Assembly: GCA_934617425.1 (NCBI GenBank)
Contig: CAKTUD010000006.1
Coordinates: 1-64,000 of the forward strand
Reading direction: 5' to 3'
DNA from: an uncultured Eggerthellaceae bacterium
GTDB taxonomy: Bacteria > Actinomycetota > Coriobacteriia > Coriobacteriales > Eggerthellaceae
DNA length: 64,000 bases
Position 1 is the first letter of the stretch. The number at the start of each line of letters is the position of its first letter. Positions 41,217 to 49,715 of this stretch are shown here, one piece after another. A model generated the notes under the pieces. The model saw nothing but the letters and a program-made list of their open reading frames with translations, ran no database searches and was not told where the DNA came from. Position numbers and translations under genes: made by a program.

Positions 41217-43174
41217 GCGAGCGCGACGATATCCAAGAACGCGAATTGCGAGAAGCCAAGGCGAAGCGGGAGGCTCGCCGCTCGCGTGGGCCACGCGGTC
41301 CGCATGGCGGTATGCGGACCGCTGAGAAGCCGCGCGACTTCAAAGGAACTATATCAAAATTGGTGCATTTCCTGGGGCGTTTCAAGGCTTTGCTGTTCGT
41401 AGCGCTTTTGTTCGCCGTGGGTTCCACTGTCTTCAACATCGTGGGGCCAAAGGTGCTCTCCGGTGCCACCACCGAGTTATTCAACGGCATCATGGCGAAG
41501 GTTCAGGGCACAGGTGACATCGATTTTGACGTTATCGGCAAGATTTTGCTGTTCACGTTGGGGCTCTACTTGCTTTCGGCCGCATGTTCGTTTGTGCAGG
41601 GCTGGGTGCTCACCTATATTTCGCAGAAAACCTGTTACGAATTCCGCCGCGAGATCGCTCAGAAGATAGACCGCTTGCCTGTGGGTTATTTTGAAAAAAC
41701 GAGCACTGGCGACACGCTTTCGCGCATCACGAACGACGTCGACACTTTGGGCCAGAGTCTTAATCAAGGCATTTCACAGCTGATTTCTTCGGCCACCACC
41801 ATCGTTGGCGTGCTTGTCATGATGTTCTATATCAACGCCGTCATGGCGTTGGTCGCATTGCTGATCGTTCCTGTTTCGCTCGTGCTGGTGAAGGTGACAG
41901 TGGGGCGTTCTCAAAAGTATTTTTACCAGCAACAGGCGAATCTGGGCGAAATCGATGGCATGATCGAGGAGACGTTCTCGGGCCATACGGTGGTGAAGGC
42001 GTTCAACTTGGAAGAGAAATCGCTGAAATCCTTTGACGAGACCAACGGTAAGCTATACGAGTCGGCCTGGAAATCGCAGTTCTTAAGCGGACTCATGAAG
42101 CCGGCGATGGATTTCGTGGGCAATCTGAGCTATGTGGTTGTCGCCGTGATGGGCGGCGTGTTCGCTTCGCGCGGGATCATCACCGTGGGCGATATCCAGG
42201 CGTTCATTCAGTACGTGAAGAATTTCACGCAGCCTATCACGCAGTTGGCGCAGGTGTCCAACGTCTTGCAGCAAACGGCTGCTTCGGCTGAGCGTGTGTT
42301 CGAGTTTTTAGACGCCGAGGAGACTTCGGAAGAAGTCTCCGACAGCGTCCTTCGGCTTGGCGCGCCCGAGGAGACTTCGGAAGAAGTCTCCGACAAGTCC
42401 CCGGCTGCGCCCGTTGTTGCGCTTGCGGCGCTTCCTGCCGACGTGGAATTCGATCACGTGCGTTTCGGCTACGACCCATCGTCTCCGGTCATCAAGAACT
42501 TCACCGCTAAGGTGAGAGAGGGGCAAACCGTCGCCTTGGTCGGCCCTACCGGTGCGGGCAAGACAACCATGGTGAAGCTGCTCATGCGCTTCTACGATGT
42601 GCAGGGCGGCGCCATCCGTATCGGGGGACACGACCTACGCGAATTCTTGCACGACGAGGTGTGCTCTCAGTTCGGCATTGTGCTGCAGGATACGTGGCTT
42701 TTCAACGGGACGATCCGCGAGAACATCCGTTTCGGCAACCCCGATGCGACCGATGATGAAGTGGAGCAGGCGGCGCGCATGGCCTATGCCCATCATTTCA
42801 TCGAAACGCTGCCGGGCGGCTACGATTGCGTCATCAACGAGGATGCCAGCAATGTTTCCCAGGGGCAACGCCAGCTGCTCACCATAGCGCGTGCTTTCTT
42901 GGCGAATCGCCGCATGCTCATCCTCGACGAGGCGACTTCTTCGGTCGATACGCGAACCGAAGAGCGTATCCAGGAGGCGATGGATAATCTGATGCGCGGT
43001 CGCACGTCGTTCGTCATAGCGCACAGGCTCTCCACTATCAAAAACGCCGATCTCATCTTGGTTGTGCGCGATGGCGATATCGTCGAACAGGGCACTCATG
43101 AAGAGCTGCTCGAGCAGCGCGGCTTCTATGCCGATTTGTACAATTCCCAATTTGCGGACGTTATGGATTCGTAG
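41213..43174 (+). CDS. Heterodimeric ABC exporter, catalytic half
   Basis: The 653-residue partner of the preceding protein, starting with a basic cytoplasmic leader of about 55 residues. It has six membrane segments and an ATPase domain with Walker A GPTGAGKTTMV, a non-canonical signature VSQGQRQLL, and the catalytic Glu in LILDEATSSVD. Together the pair has one full ATP site (this Walker region with the partner's SGGQ) and one degenerate site, as in known asymmetric drug exporters. The linker between membrane and ATPase domains contains a duplicated acidic peptide (EETSEEVSD twice) encoded by a palindromic 30-bp direct repeat. The start at 41213 has AAAGGGGG upstream. The exported molecule is unknown. 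Confidence 0.92.
   Translation: MSERDDIQERELREAKAKREARRSRGPRGPHGGMRTAEKPRDFKGTISKLVHFLGRFKALLFVALLFAVGSTVFNIVGPKVLSGATTELFNGIMAKVQGTGDIDFDVIGKILLFTLGLYLLSAACSFVQGWVLTYISQKTCYEFRREIAQKIDRLPVGYFEKTSTGDTLSRITNDVDTLGQSLNQGISQLISSATTIVGVLVMMFYINAVMALVALLIVPVSLVLVKVTVGRSQKYFYQQQANLGEIDGMIEETFSGHTVVKAFNLEEKSLKSFDETNGKLYESAWKSQFLSGLMKPAMDFVGNLSYVVVAVMGGVFASRGIITVGDIQAFIQYVKNFTQPITQLAQVSNVLQQTAASAERVFEFLDAEETSEEVSDSVLRLGAPEETSEEVSDKSPAAPVVALAALPADVEFDHVRFGYDPSSPVIKNFTAKVREGQTVALVGPTGAGKTTMVKLLMRFYDVQGGAIRIGGHDLREFLHDEVCSQFGIVLQDTWLFNGTIRENIRFGNPDATDDEVEQAARMAYAHHFIETLPGGYDCVINEDASNVSQGQRQLLTIARAFLANRRMLILDEATSSVDTRTEERIQEAMDNLMRGRTSFVIAHRLSTIKNADLILVVRDGDIVEQGTHEELLEQRGFYADLYNSQFADVMDS
42315..42395 (+). 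repeat. Two 30-bp direct repeats, each a hairpin, inside the exporter gene
   Basis: The same 30 bases occur at 42315-42344 and 42366-42395 (period 51), in the same reading frame. Each copy contains GGAGACTTC-GGAA-GAAGTCTCC, a perfect 9-bp stem with a GGAA loop. They encode the peptide EETSEEVSD in the interdomain linker. Confidence 0.9.
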
Positions 43175-43269
43175 ACCGAGAGACGTTTAGCGGCGATAAT
43201 TAAACTACCTATGATTATCCCCGATCGCGCGTTTGCGATGTGCTTACGTGCTATTAAGGAAATGATGAC

Positions 43270-44010
43270 ATGTCCCCCCAAACGGGATATTACACATACG
43301 ATTCTACCGTCGGTGCCGACTCCGTTGCCGGTGCTGCCGCGACGCCGGGCGTGCATCGCATTGCCGCATTTGACTTCGACGGTACTAGCATGGACGGAAA
43401 TTCCCCTGTTCAATTGGTGCTTTATCTAGCGAAAAAGAACATGCTCTCCAATTTGGATGCGCTGCGCATCGGTTTGTGGGCTCTGCGCTATAAGCTCCGT
43501 CTTCCTCAGGACGAGGCTTGGGTACGCGGTATGGTTTTTCGTGCTTTCGAGGGCAAGCCGGTGGATGAGGTCGACCGGTTTTTGTACGACTTTTACGACG
43601 AGGAGATAGCCCCGCGTTTTCGCGCGGCGGCCGATGCTGCTATGCAACGTCATCATATGGCGGGCGATACAGTGCTGGTGGTTTCGGCCACCTTTGAGCC
43701 GATTGTGCGCCGCGCTATGGAGACGCATCCGATTGATGGCCAAGTGAGCACGCGCATGTGCATCGAAAACGGCGTTTACACACGTCGCGTGGACGGTTTG
43801 CCCGTCGAGGGCGATCAAAAGCTCGTTGCTATCAAAGAGTGGTGCGATGCCGCTTATGGCGAGGGAAATTGGGAGCTTGCTTACGCATATGGCGATCATC
43901 ATTCCGACCGCCCCATGCTCGACGCTGCAGAGAACGCCTTCGCCGTCAATCCCGATTGCCCTTTGTCGCGCACCGCGAAACAAAAGAAATGGACGGTCCT
44001 CGAGTGGTAG
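43270..44010 (+). CDS. HAD-superfamily hydrolase (subfamily IB, SerB-like)
   Basis: A 246-residue phosphatase-like enzyme. Motif I is AFDFDGT (Asp near residues 35-37), motif II LVVSAT, and motif III/IV lies in AYAYGDHHSDRPML. The helical cap between motifs I and II is that of the IB group, which includes phosphoserine phosphatase and lipid-linked phosphatases. The substrate is unknown. About 30 N-terminal residues precede the core. AAGGAA lies 8 bases before the ATG. It starts the run of five same-strand genes up to pheA. Confidence 0.88.
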   Translation: MSPQTGYYTYDSTVGADSVAGAAATPGVHRIAAFDFDGTSMDGNSPVQLVLYLAKKNMLSNLDALRIGLWALRYKLRLPQDEAWVRGMVFRAFEGKPVDEVDRFLYDFYDEEIAPRFRAAADAAMQRHHMAGDTVLVVSATFEPIVRRAMETHPIDGQVSTRMCIENGVYTRRVDGLPVEGDQKLVAIKEWCDAAYGEGNWELAYAYGDHHSDRPMLDAAENAFAVNPDCPLSRTAKQKKWTVLEW

Positions 44011-44019
44011 GAGGCTGTA

Positions 44020-45786
44020 ATGGAGAATAACGAGTTTGAAAACCAAGCGGCAGGCTCGCCAGACGCCGCATCATCGAAGCCGCATAGCGGTGCTCCCGAT
44101 TATCTGACCGCCGCAAAAGCAGCCTGCGCTGCGGGCGACGGTATTTTGGGTATTCATCTGTACATGGCCGCATACGAAACGGAGATGGCGAACAGCGCGC
44201 AGCCTTCGCCCGCTGCGCTCTCGGCATTGCACGCGGCATGGGATTTGGCGATATCGCTCAAAGAGCGCTCCATGGCCGAGTACGTCTTCGAGAAAATCGA
44301 GCCGTATCTTTCTGCACGTGAGATGGGCGAATTCGCTGATGCGCTGCAGCGTTTGGCAATCGACCGACTTGAGCAGTTCGGTATTTCGCGCGAAGAACTT
44401 GAAGATATGGCGAACTCGCTGTCCGACGATTTCTTCGGCGGGCCGCTTGGCGAGCCGAGCATCCATATAGAGCAGTTCACGATTCCTGCGGCTCCGAGGT
44501 CTTTCGTGGGCGACCAAAGCGGCGCCGGCCTCGATGCTGTAGATTCTTCAGGCGCCGCGGCCCTGCACCACGCCGAAATTGTCGGAACCGCCGAAACCGC
44601 GCCGGGCGAAGCTCTGCCGTGTGCGGCAGGCGTGCAAGATGCCATTGAGGGAAGGAATACGTCTTCGCAAGGAGCTGACGCCGCCTCGGAGGGCATCGAT
44701 ACGGCCGTAAACGGTGCCGATGCGGCCCCGCAAGCACCCGAAACGCCGCCCGATGCGAACGCTTCGCAACCAGGTTCTGCGTCTGCTCGGGCAAATACAG
44801 CTCTGCAACCTGGTGCAGCGGATGCCCAGGCTGCTTTAGGCCGACAGCCGCAGGCGCCGAGCGTTGGCGAGAAATACGATGATCTCATAGGTTTCGATTC
44901 GGCTATCGAGGATATGCGCTCGATAGGTATCGGCATAAAGGACGATCCCGAGTTCGATGCATTCGTCGAGCGCCTGAATGCCCTTTACGGCATCGATCGT
45001 GCGCGGGCGGTGGATACGCTGTTGTTCAGCTGCAAGGCGCGCGAAGATGCGAATCGTTTTTTGGAGGCGACCTCTCGCGAGCTTGACTTGCCGGTCATTC
45101 GCATGTCTCTCGAAGAGAGCGTTCAAGGCAATGCCATGTTGGTGATTTCTTCCGAGGGTATTGACATGCGTGGGCGCCAGAACTTCATGCGCTTTGGCTT
45201 CACGCGGCCAGCTATCTTGGTGATAAGCGACATCGACGCCTGGCCGCTTTCGGATTTCGATGCGCCCGACGATCGCGATGCGTCGCCTATGCAGGTTGGC
45301 GCTGCGCGTGGTATGCGCGATGCCATGAATCTTATCCGCAGCGCTGTCTCGAACTCCGAGGTCTATGTACTCGCATCGGCTGCGAGTGTCGATGACGTCG
45401 AACCTGCCCTGATCGATGCGATTTATCCTGCGACGGTGGTGGGCATCGAACTTCCCACGGAAAGCGAGCGTCGTGCGATTTGGGAACATCTGACGAAAAA
45501 GCATCCGACGCTTAGCCGCATTTCCGTTGAGGATCTGGTGCGCCTAAGCGAGGGCATGCCTCGCTACGACATGTCGTGCGCCGCGCGCGAGGCGATAGAA
45601 GAAGCCTACAGAAGAAGCCTCGTCACGCGCTCATATCAACCGGTGACAGCGCAGAACATCTTCGAGAAGATAGCCGCTTACCAACCGCTCGAATCAAAGC
45701 AGTACGAGGAACTCGAGAGCAAGGTCATTGAAGATTTCCGTCGCGACCTGATGCACCTCGACGACATCCTAAACGAGGGGAACTAG
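44020..45786 (+). CDS. AAA+-like protein with degenerate nucleotide site
   Basis: The 588-residue protein has an N-terminal helical region (about 25-145), a low-complexity Ala/Gly/Glu-rich linker (about 165-280) and a C-terminal region shaped like an AAA+ module: a strand-loop where the P-loop should be reads LLFSCKAREDANRF without GxxGxGK, the Walker B position reads AILVISDIDAWPL, a sensor-1-like VYVLASAAS follows, and the lid has LVRLSEGMPRYDMSCAAREAIEEAYRRS. ATP hydrolysis is therefore unlikely, and a structural or adaptor role is more likely. The gene starts 9 bases after the HAD gene and ends 3 bases before the MutY-like gene. I know no described function. Confidence 0.68.
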   Translation: MENNEFENQAAGSPDAASSKPHSGAPDYLTAAKAACAAGDGILGIHLYMAAYETEMANSAQPSPAALSALHAAWDLAISLKERSMAEYVFEKIEPYLSAREMGEFADALQRLAIDRLEQFGISREELEDMANSLSDDFFGGPLGEPSIHIEQFTIPAAPRSFVGDQSGAGLDAVDSSGAAALHHAEIVGTAETAPGEALPCAAGVQDAIEGRNTSSQGADAASEGIDTAVNGADAAPQAPETPPDANASQPGSASARANTALQPGAADAQAALGRQPQAPSVGEKYDDLIGFDSAIEDMRSIGIGIKDDPEFDAFVERLNALYGIDRARAVDTLLFSCKAREDANRFLEATSRELDLPVIRMSLEESVQGNAMLVISSEGIDMRGRQNFMRFGFTRPAILVISDIDAWPLSDFDAPDDRDASPMQVGAARGMRDAMNLIRSAVSNSEVYVLASAASVDDVEPALIDAIYPATVVGIELPTESERRAIWEHLTKKHPTLSRISVEDLVRLSEGMPRYDMSCAAREAIEEAYRRSLVTRSYQPVTAQNIFEKIAAYQPLESKQYEELESKVIEDFRRDLMHLDDILNEGN

Positions 45787-45789
45787 ACA

Positions 45790-46677
45790 GTGACGAACGA
45801 GGTTCGCCGCGCCGACTGGGCATCGCGTCGCATGACCCGTGAAGCCTTCGTCGCGAAAGTCGCCAAGGCCGGCCGCTTGCACTATCGTGATCTACCTTGG
45901 CGCAACATCGACGATCCTTATGCCGTGCTGGTGTCGGAAGTGATGCTTCAGCAAACCCAGGTGGCGCGTGTCGAAGGTTTTTGGCGACGTTTCTTGGCGG
46001 CATTTCCTACTATAGACGCCCTGGCTGCGGCCTCTACCGCCGATGTTTTGGCGTTGTGGCAGGGCCTTGGCTACAACAGGCGCGCTTTGGCGCTTAAGCG
46101 CTGCGCCGATGAGTGCGCGGCGCGCTACGCCGGCAAGTTGCCAAAAACCGCGCAAGAGCTCGAGGCGCTTCCGGGTATCGGCCCTGCAACGGCTGCGGGC
46201 GTTCTGGCGTTTGCGCACAATGCGCCTTCGTGCTACATCGAGACGAACGTGCGTACGGTTTTTCTCCATGAGATTTTCCCCGATCGCGAGAAGGTTTCCG
46301 ATTGCGAACTCGAACCTTACGTGCGCGAAGCTGCGCAATGCGCCTTCGAGGAGCTTTCTCCGCGAGTGTGGTACTACGCTCTGCTCGACTACGGCTCTTA
46401 TCTGAAATCGCAGGTTGCGAATCCGTCGCGAAGGTCTGCCCACTACAGCAGGCAGAGTGCCTTTATGGGATCGCATCGTCAAAAGCGTAGCTTCGTCTTG
46501 AAAGCTGTGCTGGCGTCTCCCGAAGGCATCGCTGCCGAGGAAGCGCGCGCGGCGCTCGATCGCTTCGAAGCTGCCGCGGGCCGCGCCCCTGTGGAGCAAG
46601 AAGAGTTCGACCGCGTGATCTCCGAGCTTGTTTTGGAAGGGTTTTTCAGGCGCGAGGAAAATCTGCTGCTCCCTTAG
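45790..46677 (+). CDS. MutY/Nth-like DNA glycosylase without iron-sulfur cluster
   Basis: A 295-residue HhH-GPD protein of the adenine glycosylase type. It has the MutY Glu region SEVMLQQTQV, the helix-hairpin-helix LPGIGPATAAGVLAFA, and the following IETNVRTVF stretch, where MutY has Asp as the catalytic residue but here Glu stands. The four-cysteine cluster motif and the C-terminal NUDIX-like domain of MutY are missing; instead a C-terminal winged-helix-like region of about 70 residues follows. Removal of A opposite 8-oxoG is the expected role of the family, but these changes leave it open. GTG start with GAGGGG about 10 bases upstream. No second MutY is seen in the window; nth lies at 59 kb. 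Confidence 0.8.
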   Translation: MTNEVRRADWASRRMTREAFVAKVAKAGRLHYRDLPWRNIDDPYAVLVSEVMLQQTQVARVEGFWRRFLAAFPTIDALAAASTADVLALWQGLGYNRRALALKRCADECAARYAGKLPKTAQELEALPGIGPATAAGVLAFAHNAPSCYIETNVRTVFLHEIFPDREKVSDCELEPYVREAAQCAFEELSPRVWYYALLDYGSYLKSQVANPSRRSAHYSRQSAFMGSHRQKRSFVLKAVLASPEGIAAEEARAALDRFEAAAGRAPVEQEEFDRVISELVLEGFFRREENLLLP

Positions 46678-46761
46678 CTTGCTTTGCGTGCTGTAGTGAT
46701 ATTATCAACAATTACGCTTGTTTTTTAGATTGCGCGCAGGGGCGCAACGGGGGATGACACC

Positions 46762-47343
46762 ATGTCTTTGTTCGAGCTGTTCTTGATAGCCGTCGGTCTT
46801 TCGATGGACGCGTTTGCGGTGTCTATCTGCAAAGGCCTGGGCATGAAACGCCTGAACATGAAACAGGCGGCGGTTATCGGCCTGTTCTTTGGCGGTTTCC
46901 AGGCGATCATGCCCACGCTGGGCTGGTTTTTGGGTGCGCAGTTCGCTTCGTTCGTGACGCCGGTCGACCACTGGATCGCTTTTATTTTGCTTGCCTTCAT
47001 CGGCGGGAAGATGCTCGTCGAGGGTATTCGCGACGAGGGCGATTCCGACGATATTCAGGCCGAGGATAAAAAACTCGATTTGGGTGAGCTTTTCATGCTG
47101 GCCGTTGCCACGAGTATCGACGCTTTGGCAGTAGGCATCACGTTCGCTTTCCTCGAGGTCGATATAGTGCCGGCTGCAAGCTTTATCGGCGTCGTCACTT
47201 TTGTCTTGTCGTTTATCGGCGTTGCCGTGGGGCATCAGTTCGGTTCGCGCTGGGAGCGTCCTTCCACCATCGTGGGCGGCGCAGTGTTGGTTTTGATAGG
47301 CGTGCATATCCTGCTTGAGCACCTGGGCATAATGCCGTTCTGA
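46762..47343 (+). CDS. mntP: Manganese efflux pump MntP
   Basis: Exports Mn2+ from the cytoplasm. The 193-residue protein has six membrane segments in two repeats; the paired acidic motifs are SMDAFAV (Asp16) and SIDALAVG (Asp120), the known essential positions of MntP. GGGGGATGACACC precedes the ATG. The 85-base upstream gap is too short and lacks the marks of a yybP-ykoY Mn2+ riboswitch, so control is probably by a protein regulator. Confidence 0.94.
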   Translation: MSLFELFLIAVGLSMDAFAVSICKGLGMKRLNMKQAAVIGLFFGGFQAIMPTLGWFLGAQFASFVTPVDHWIAFILLAFIGGKMLVEGIRDEGDSDDIQAEDKKLDLGELFMLAVATSIDALAVGITFAFLEVDIVPAASFIGVVTFVLSFIGVAVGHQFGSRWERPSTIVGGAVLVLIGVHILLEHLGIMPF

Positions 47344-47368
47344 TTTTCATAGGGAAGGAATCGCCACG

Positions 47369-48226
47369 ATGGCACAGAACACGCTTGCTTACCTCGGTCC
47401 CGAAGGCACCTACTCGCACGAAGCCGCAAATGCTTTCAAAGCGAAGCTGGAAACTGCTGGCGTGCCGGATTGCGAACTTGTGCCCTGTACGTCCTTTACC
47501 GAAGTCTTCGATGCGGTTGATCGGGGACGCGTGACCTACGGCGTGGTTGCCACGGAAAATTCCCTCGAGGGTCCTGTCACCGCGACGCTCGATAACTTTG
47601 CCTCGAGCTCGACAGCTGTCATATTGGGCATGCACGTGATCGATATCGACCACTGCCTTATAAAGAACCCCACGGCGTCTATCGTCGACATCGATACCAT
47701 TGCTTCGCACGCGCAGGGCATAGGGCAATGCCGCCGTTTCATTTCGTCGCGCTTTCTCAACGTGAAAACCATCACCACGTCGTCTACGGCGGAAAGCGTG
47801 CGTCTTTGCATGGAGCAGCCCAATGTGGCCGCCATCGCCAACGAATACGCCGCCAAGCTCTACGGCGCCGAGATTTGCGAGCGCCAGATTGCTGACCGTT
47901 TCGGCAATCAGACCTCGTTTGCGCTTATCGGGCGCCCTGGCCAGCCGAAAATCTTCGAGAGCACGGGCAAGATGCGCACCTCGGTGGCGTTGTTTTTGCA
48001 GGCCGACCGTGCGGGCGCTTTGCAGATGATCCTCTCGGAGTTCGCCTACGCCAACGTGAACATCACCATGATCCAATCGCGTCCCACCAAGCAGGCGCTT
48101 GGCGACTATATGTTCTTCCTCGATCTCGAGGGGTCGGTCGACAACCCGGCGTTACAGACCGCGCTCAATTGCCTGCGTCTCAAGTTGCGCGAGGTGAAGG
48201 TGCTGGGCTCTTATCCTATCGACTGA
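47369..48226 (+). CDS. pheA: Prephenate dehydratase
   Basis: Converts prephenate to phenylpyruvate in phenylalanine synthesis. The 285-residue protein has the two-lobed dehydratase domain (YLGPEGTYSHEAA at the start) and a C-terminal ACT domain for feedback by phenylalanine (about 200-280), where the usual ESRP motif reads QSRP. The catalytic TRF motif reads TSF (Thr182-Ser183-Phe184): the essential Thr is kept but Arg is replaced. There is no chorismate mutase domain, so it is the monofunctional form. GGGAAGGA lies 8 bases before the ATG. Confidence 0.93.
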   Translation: MAQNTLAYLGPEGTYSHEAANAFKAKLETAGVPDCELVPCTSFTEVFDAVDRGRVTYGVVATENSLEGPVTATLDNFASSSTAVILGMHVIDIDHCLIKNPTASIVDIDTIASHAQGIGQCRRFISSRFLNVKTITTSSTAESVRLCMEQPNVAAIANEYAAKLYGAEICERQIADRFGNQTSFALIGRPGQPKIFESTGKMRTSVALFLQADRAGALQMILSEFAYANVNITMIQSRPTKQALGDYMFFLDLEGSVDNPALQTALNCLRLKLREVKVLGSYPID

Positions 48227-48244
48227 CCGCGGCGGCTGTAGGGG

Positions 48245-48272
48245 ATGTTACGGCTGGTAGCAAGCGTAACAT
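48245..48272. repeat. Inverted repeat between pheA and the hya operon
   Basis: ATGTTACG (48245-48252) and CGTAACAT (48265-48272) are exact reverse complements 12 bases apart. It lies just after pheA and 148 bases before hyaA, so it may help end pheA or bind a regulator of the hydrogenase. No canonical promoter pair is clear in the 193-base gap. Confidence 0.5.
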
Positions 48273-48419
48273 TTCATGTCGTTCACCAGTATTTTTGAGC
48301 ATCTTCGTGATTCCCGTCGCGACTTCAAACCCTTATAGAGTAAAAGATATCTGGGTCTTTCTACGGAAAGGCATGAGAGGAACAGACGAGAAAATTTTGC
48401 ACCTTAAGGAGGTGTGCAT

Positions 48420-49712
48420 ATGGGACAAGAATCCACGGCGAGTTTCTACGGCATGCTTGACGCTCGCGGCGTGAGCCGTCGCAGCTTCCTGAAGTTTTGC
48501 GGTGGCTTGGCGGCGGCAGCCGGTCTTACCGGCGTTGCGGCCCCGCAGGCAGTAGCAGCTACGCTTGAGAAGTCCGTCATTGGCGCTACCACGGGTAATC
48601 TCTACCCCGTTATCTGGTTGGAGGGCGCTTCTTGCACTGGCTGCACCGAGTCTCTTGCACAGGTTGAAACACCCGATGTCGGAAGCGTCGTTCTCGAACT
48701 GCTTTCGCTTAACTTCTCCGATACGCTTTCCGCCGCTGCAGGCGACTCCGCCGAGCTCGCAAAGAAGCAAACCATCGAAGCCGGCAACTACATCCTGGTG
48801 TTCGAGGGCGCTGTCACTCAGGCATGGGGCGGCAATGCTTGCCGTTTCGGCAACAAGGAGGACGGCTCCGATTCGCAGACCGCTATCGAGCAGCTCGAAG
48901 AGGCTGCGGCCAACGCGTCTGCCGTGGTCGCCATCGGTTCTTGCGCCGTCAATGGCGGCTGGCTGGGTGCCGAGCCCAATTCTGCCGCTGCGACCGGCGT
49001 CGAGGCTTATCTGAAGTCCGTCGGCATCAACAAGACGGTCATCAACATCCCCGGCTGCCCGGCAAACCCCGAGTGGCTCATCTCTGTTTTGGTTCAGGTT
49101 TTGATGCTCGATGGCCAAACCCTCAACCTTACTTCCGAGAACAAACCCGCAGACATCTTCGGTCAGACCATCCATGACAACTGCGAGCGTCGCGGCCACT
49201 TTGAAAACGGCGAGTTCGTTTACAAATTCGGTTCCGAGGAAGAAGCCAAGGGCTATTGCCTGTACCCGCTTGGTTGCCGCGGTCCGCAAACGCATTCCAA
49301 CTGCTCGGTGACCATGTGGAACAACCGCCGCAGCTGGTGCGTCCAGTCTGGCTCGCCCTGCTTGGGTTGCTGCGAAGCCGACCCGAACGATCCCGGCCAC
49401 AACTGGGTCGAGGTTAACACCCCGTTCTATCAGCGTCATCGCGATTTGCATATTGGCAATGTCTGGTTCCAGCCTACTACGGTAGCCGTTGGCCTCACCG
49501 GTTTGGTCGCCGCCGCGCTTATCATCCATGGCTTTGGCATGAAGGCTGCCGGCCGCATGGATGGCGGTGCCGATTTCGAGAAGATCCGCAAGTGGGATGA
49601 GAAGCATCCCGATCAGTCCATCGGCGACTACAGCGCCGCTTGGGACCCGAAAGCCGCCGATGCCGGCAAGGATGCCGAGGCCGAAGCAACCACCGAAGAA
49701 GAGGGGAGGTAA
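48420..49712 (+). CDS. hyaA: [NiFe]-hydrogenase small subunit, group 1, Tat-exported
   Basis: Electron-relay subunit of a membrane-bound uptake hydrogenase on the outer face. The 430-residue protein starts with a twin-arginine signal (SRRSFLKFCGG, residues 20-30 region), then the proximal cluster site WLEGASCTGCTES, IGSCAVNGGW, GCPANP, and later cysteines for the medial and distal clusters (CLYPLGC, CSVTMW, CLGCCEAD). The proximal region has the plain CTGC form without the two extra cysteines of oxygen-tolerant enzymes. A C-terminal membrane segment (about 348-370) and a long acidic tail follow. AAGGAGG lies 7 bases before the ATG. Coriobacteria-type group 1 hydrogenases are known as a class of their own. 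Confidence 0.95.
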   Translation: MGQESTASFYGMLDARGVSRRSFLKFCGGLAAAAGLTGVAAPQAVAATLEKSVIGATTGNLYPVIWLEGASCTGCTESLAQVETPDVGSVVLELLSLNFSDTLSAAAGDSAELAKKQTIEAGNYILVFEGAVTQAWGGNACRFGNKEDGSDSQTAIEQLEEAAANASAVVAIGSCAVNGGWLGAEPNSAAATGVEAYLKSVGINKTVINIPGCPANPEWLISVLVQVLMLDGQTLNLTSENKPADIFGQTIHDNCERRGHFENGEFVYKFGSEEEAKGYCLYPLGCRGPQTHSNCSVTMWNNRRSWCVQSGSPCLGCCEADPNDPGHNWVEVNTPFYQRHRDLHIGNVWFQPTTVAVGLTGLVAAALIIHGFGMKAAGRMDGGADFEKIRKWDEKHPDQSIGDYSAAWDPKAADAGKDAEAEATTEEEGR

Positions 49713-49715
49713 GCC

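Noticed and set aside
46678..46761. A yybP-ykoY Mn2+ riboswitch before mntP
   Set aside because: The gap is only about 85 bases and does not show the conserved two-helix core, so no call is made.
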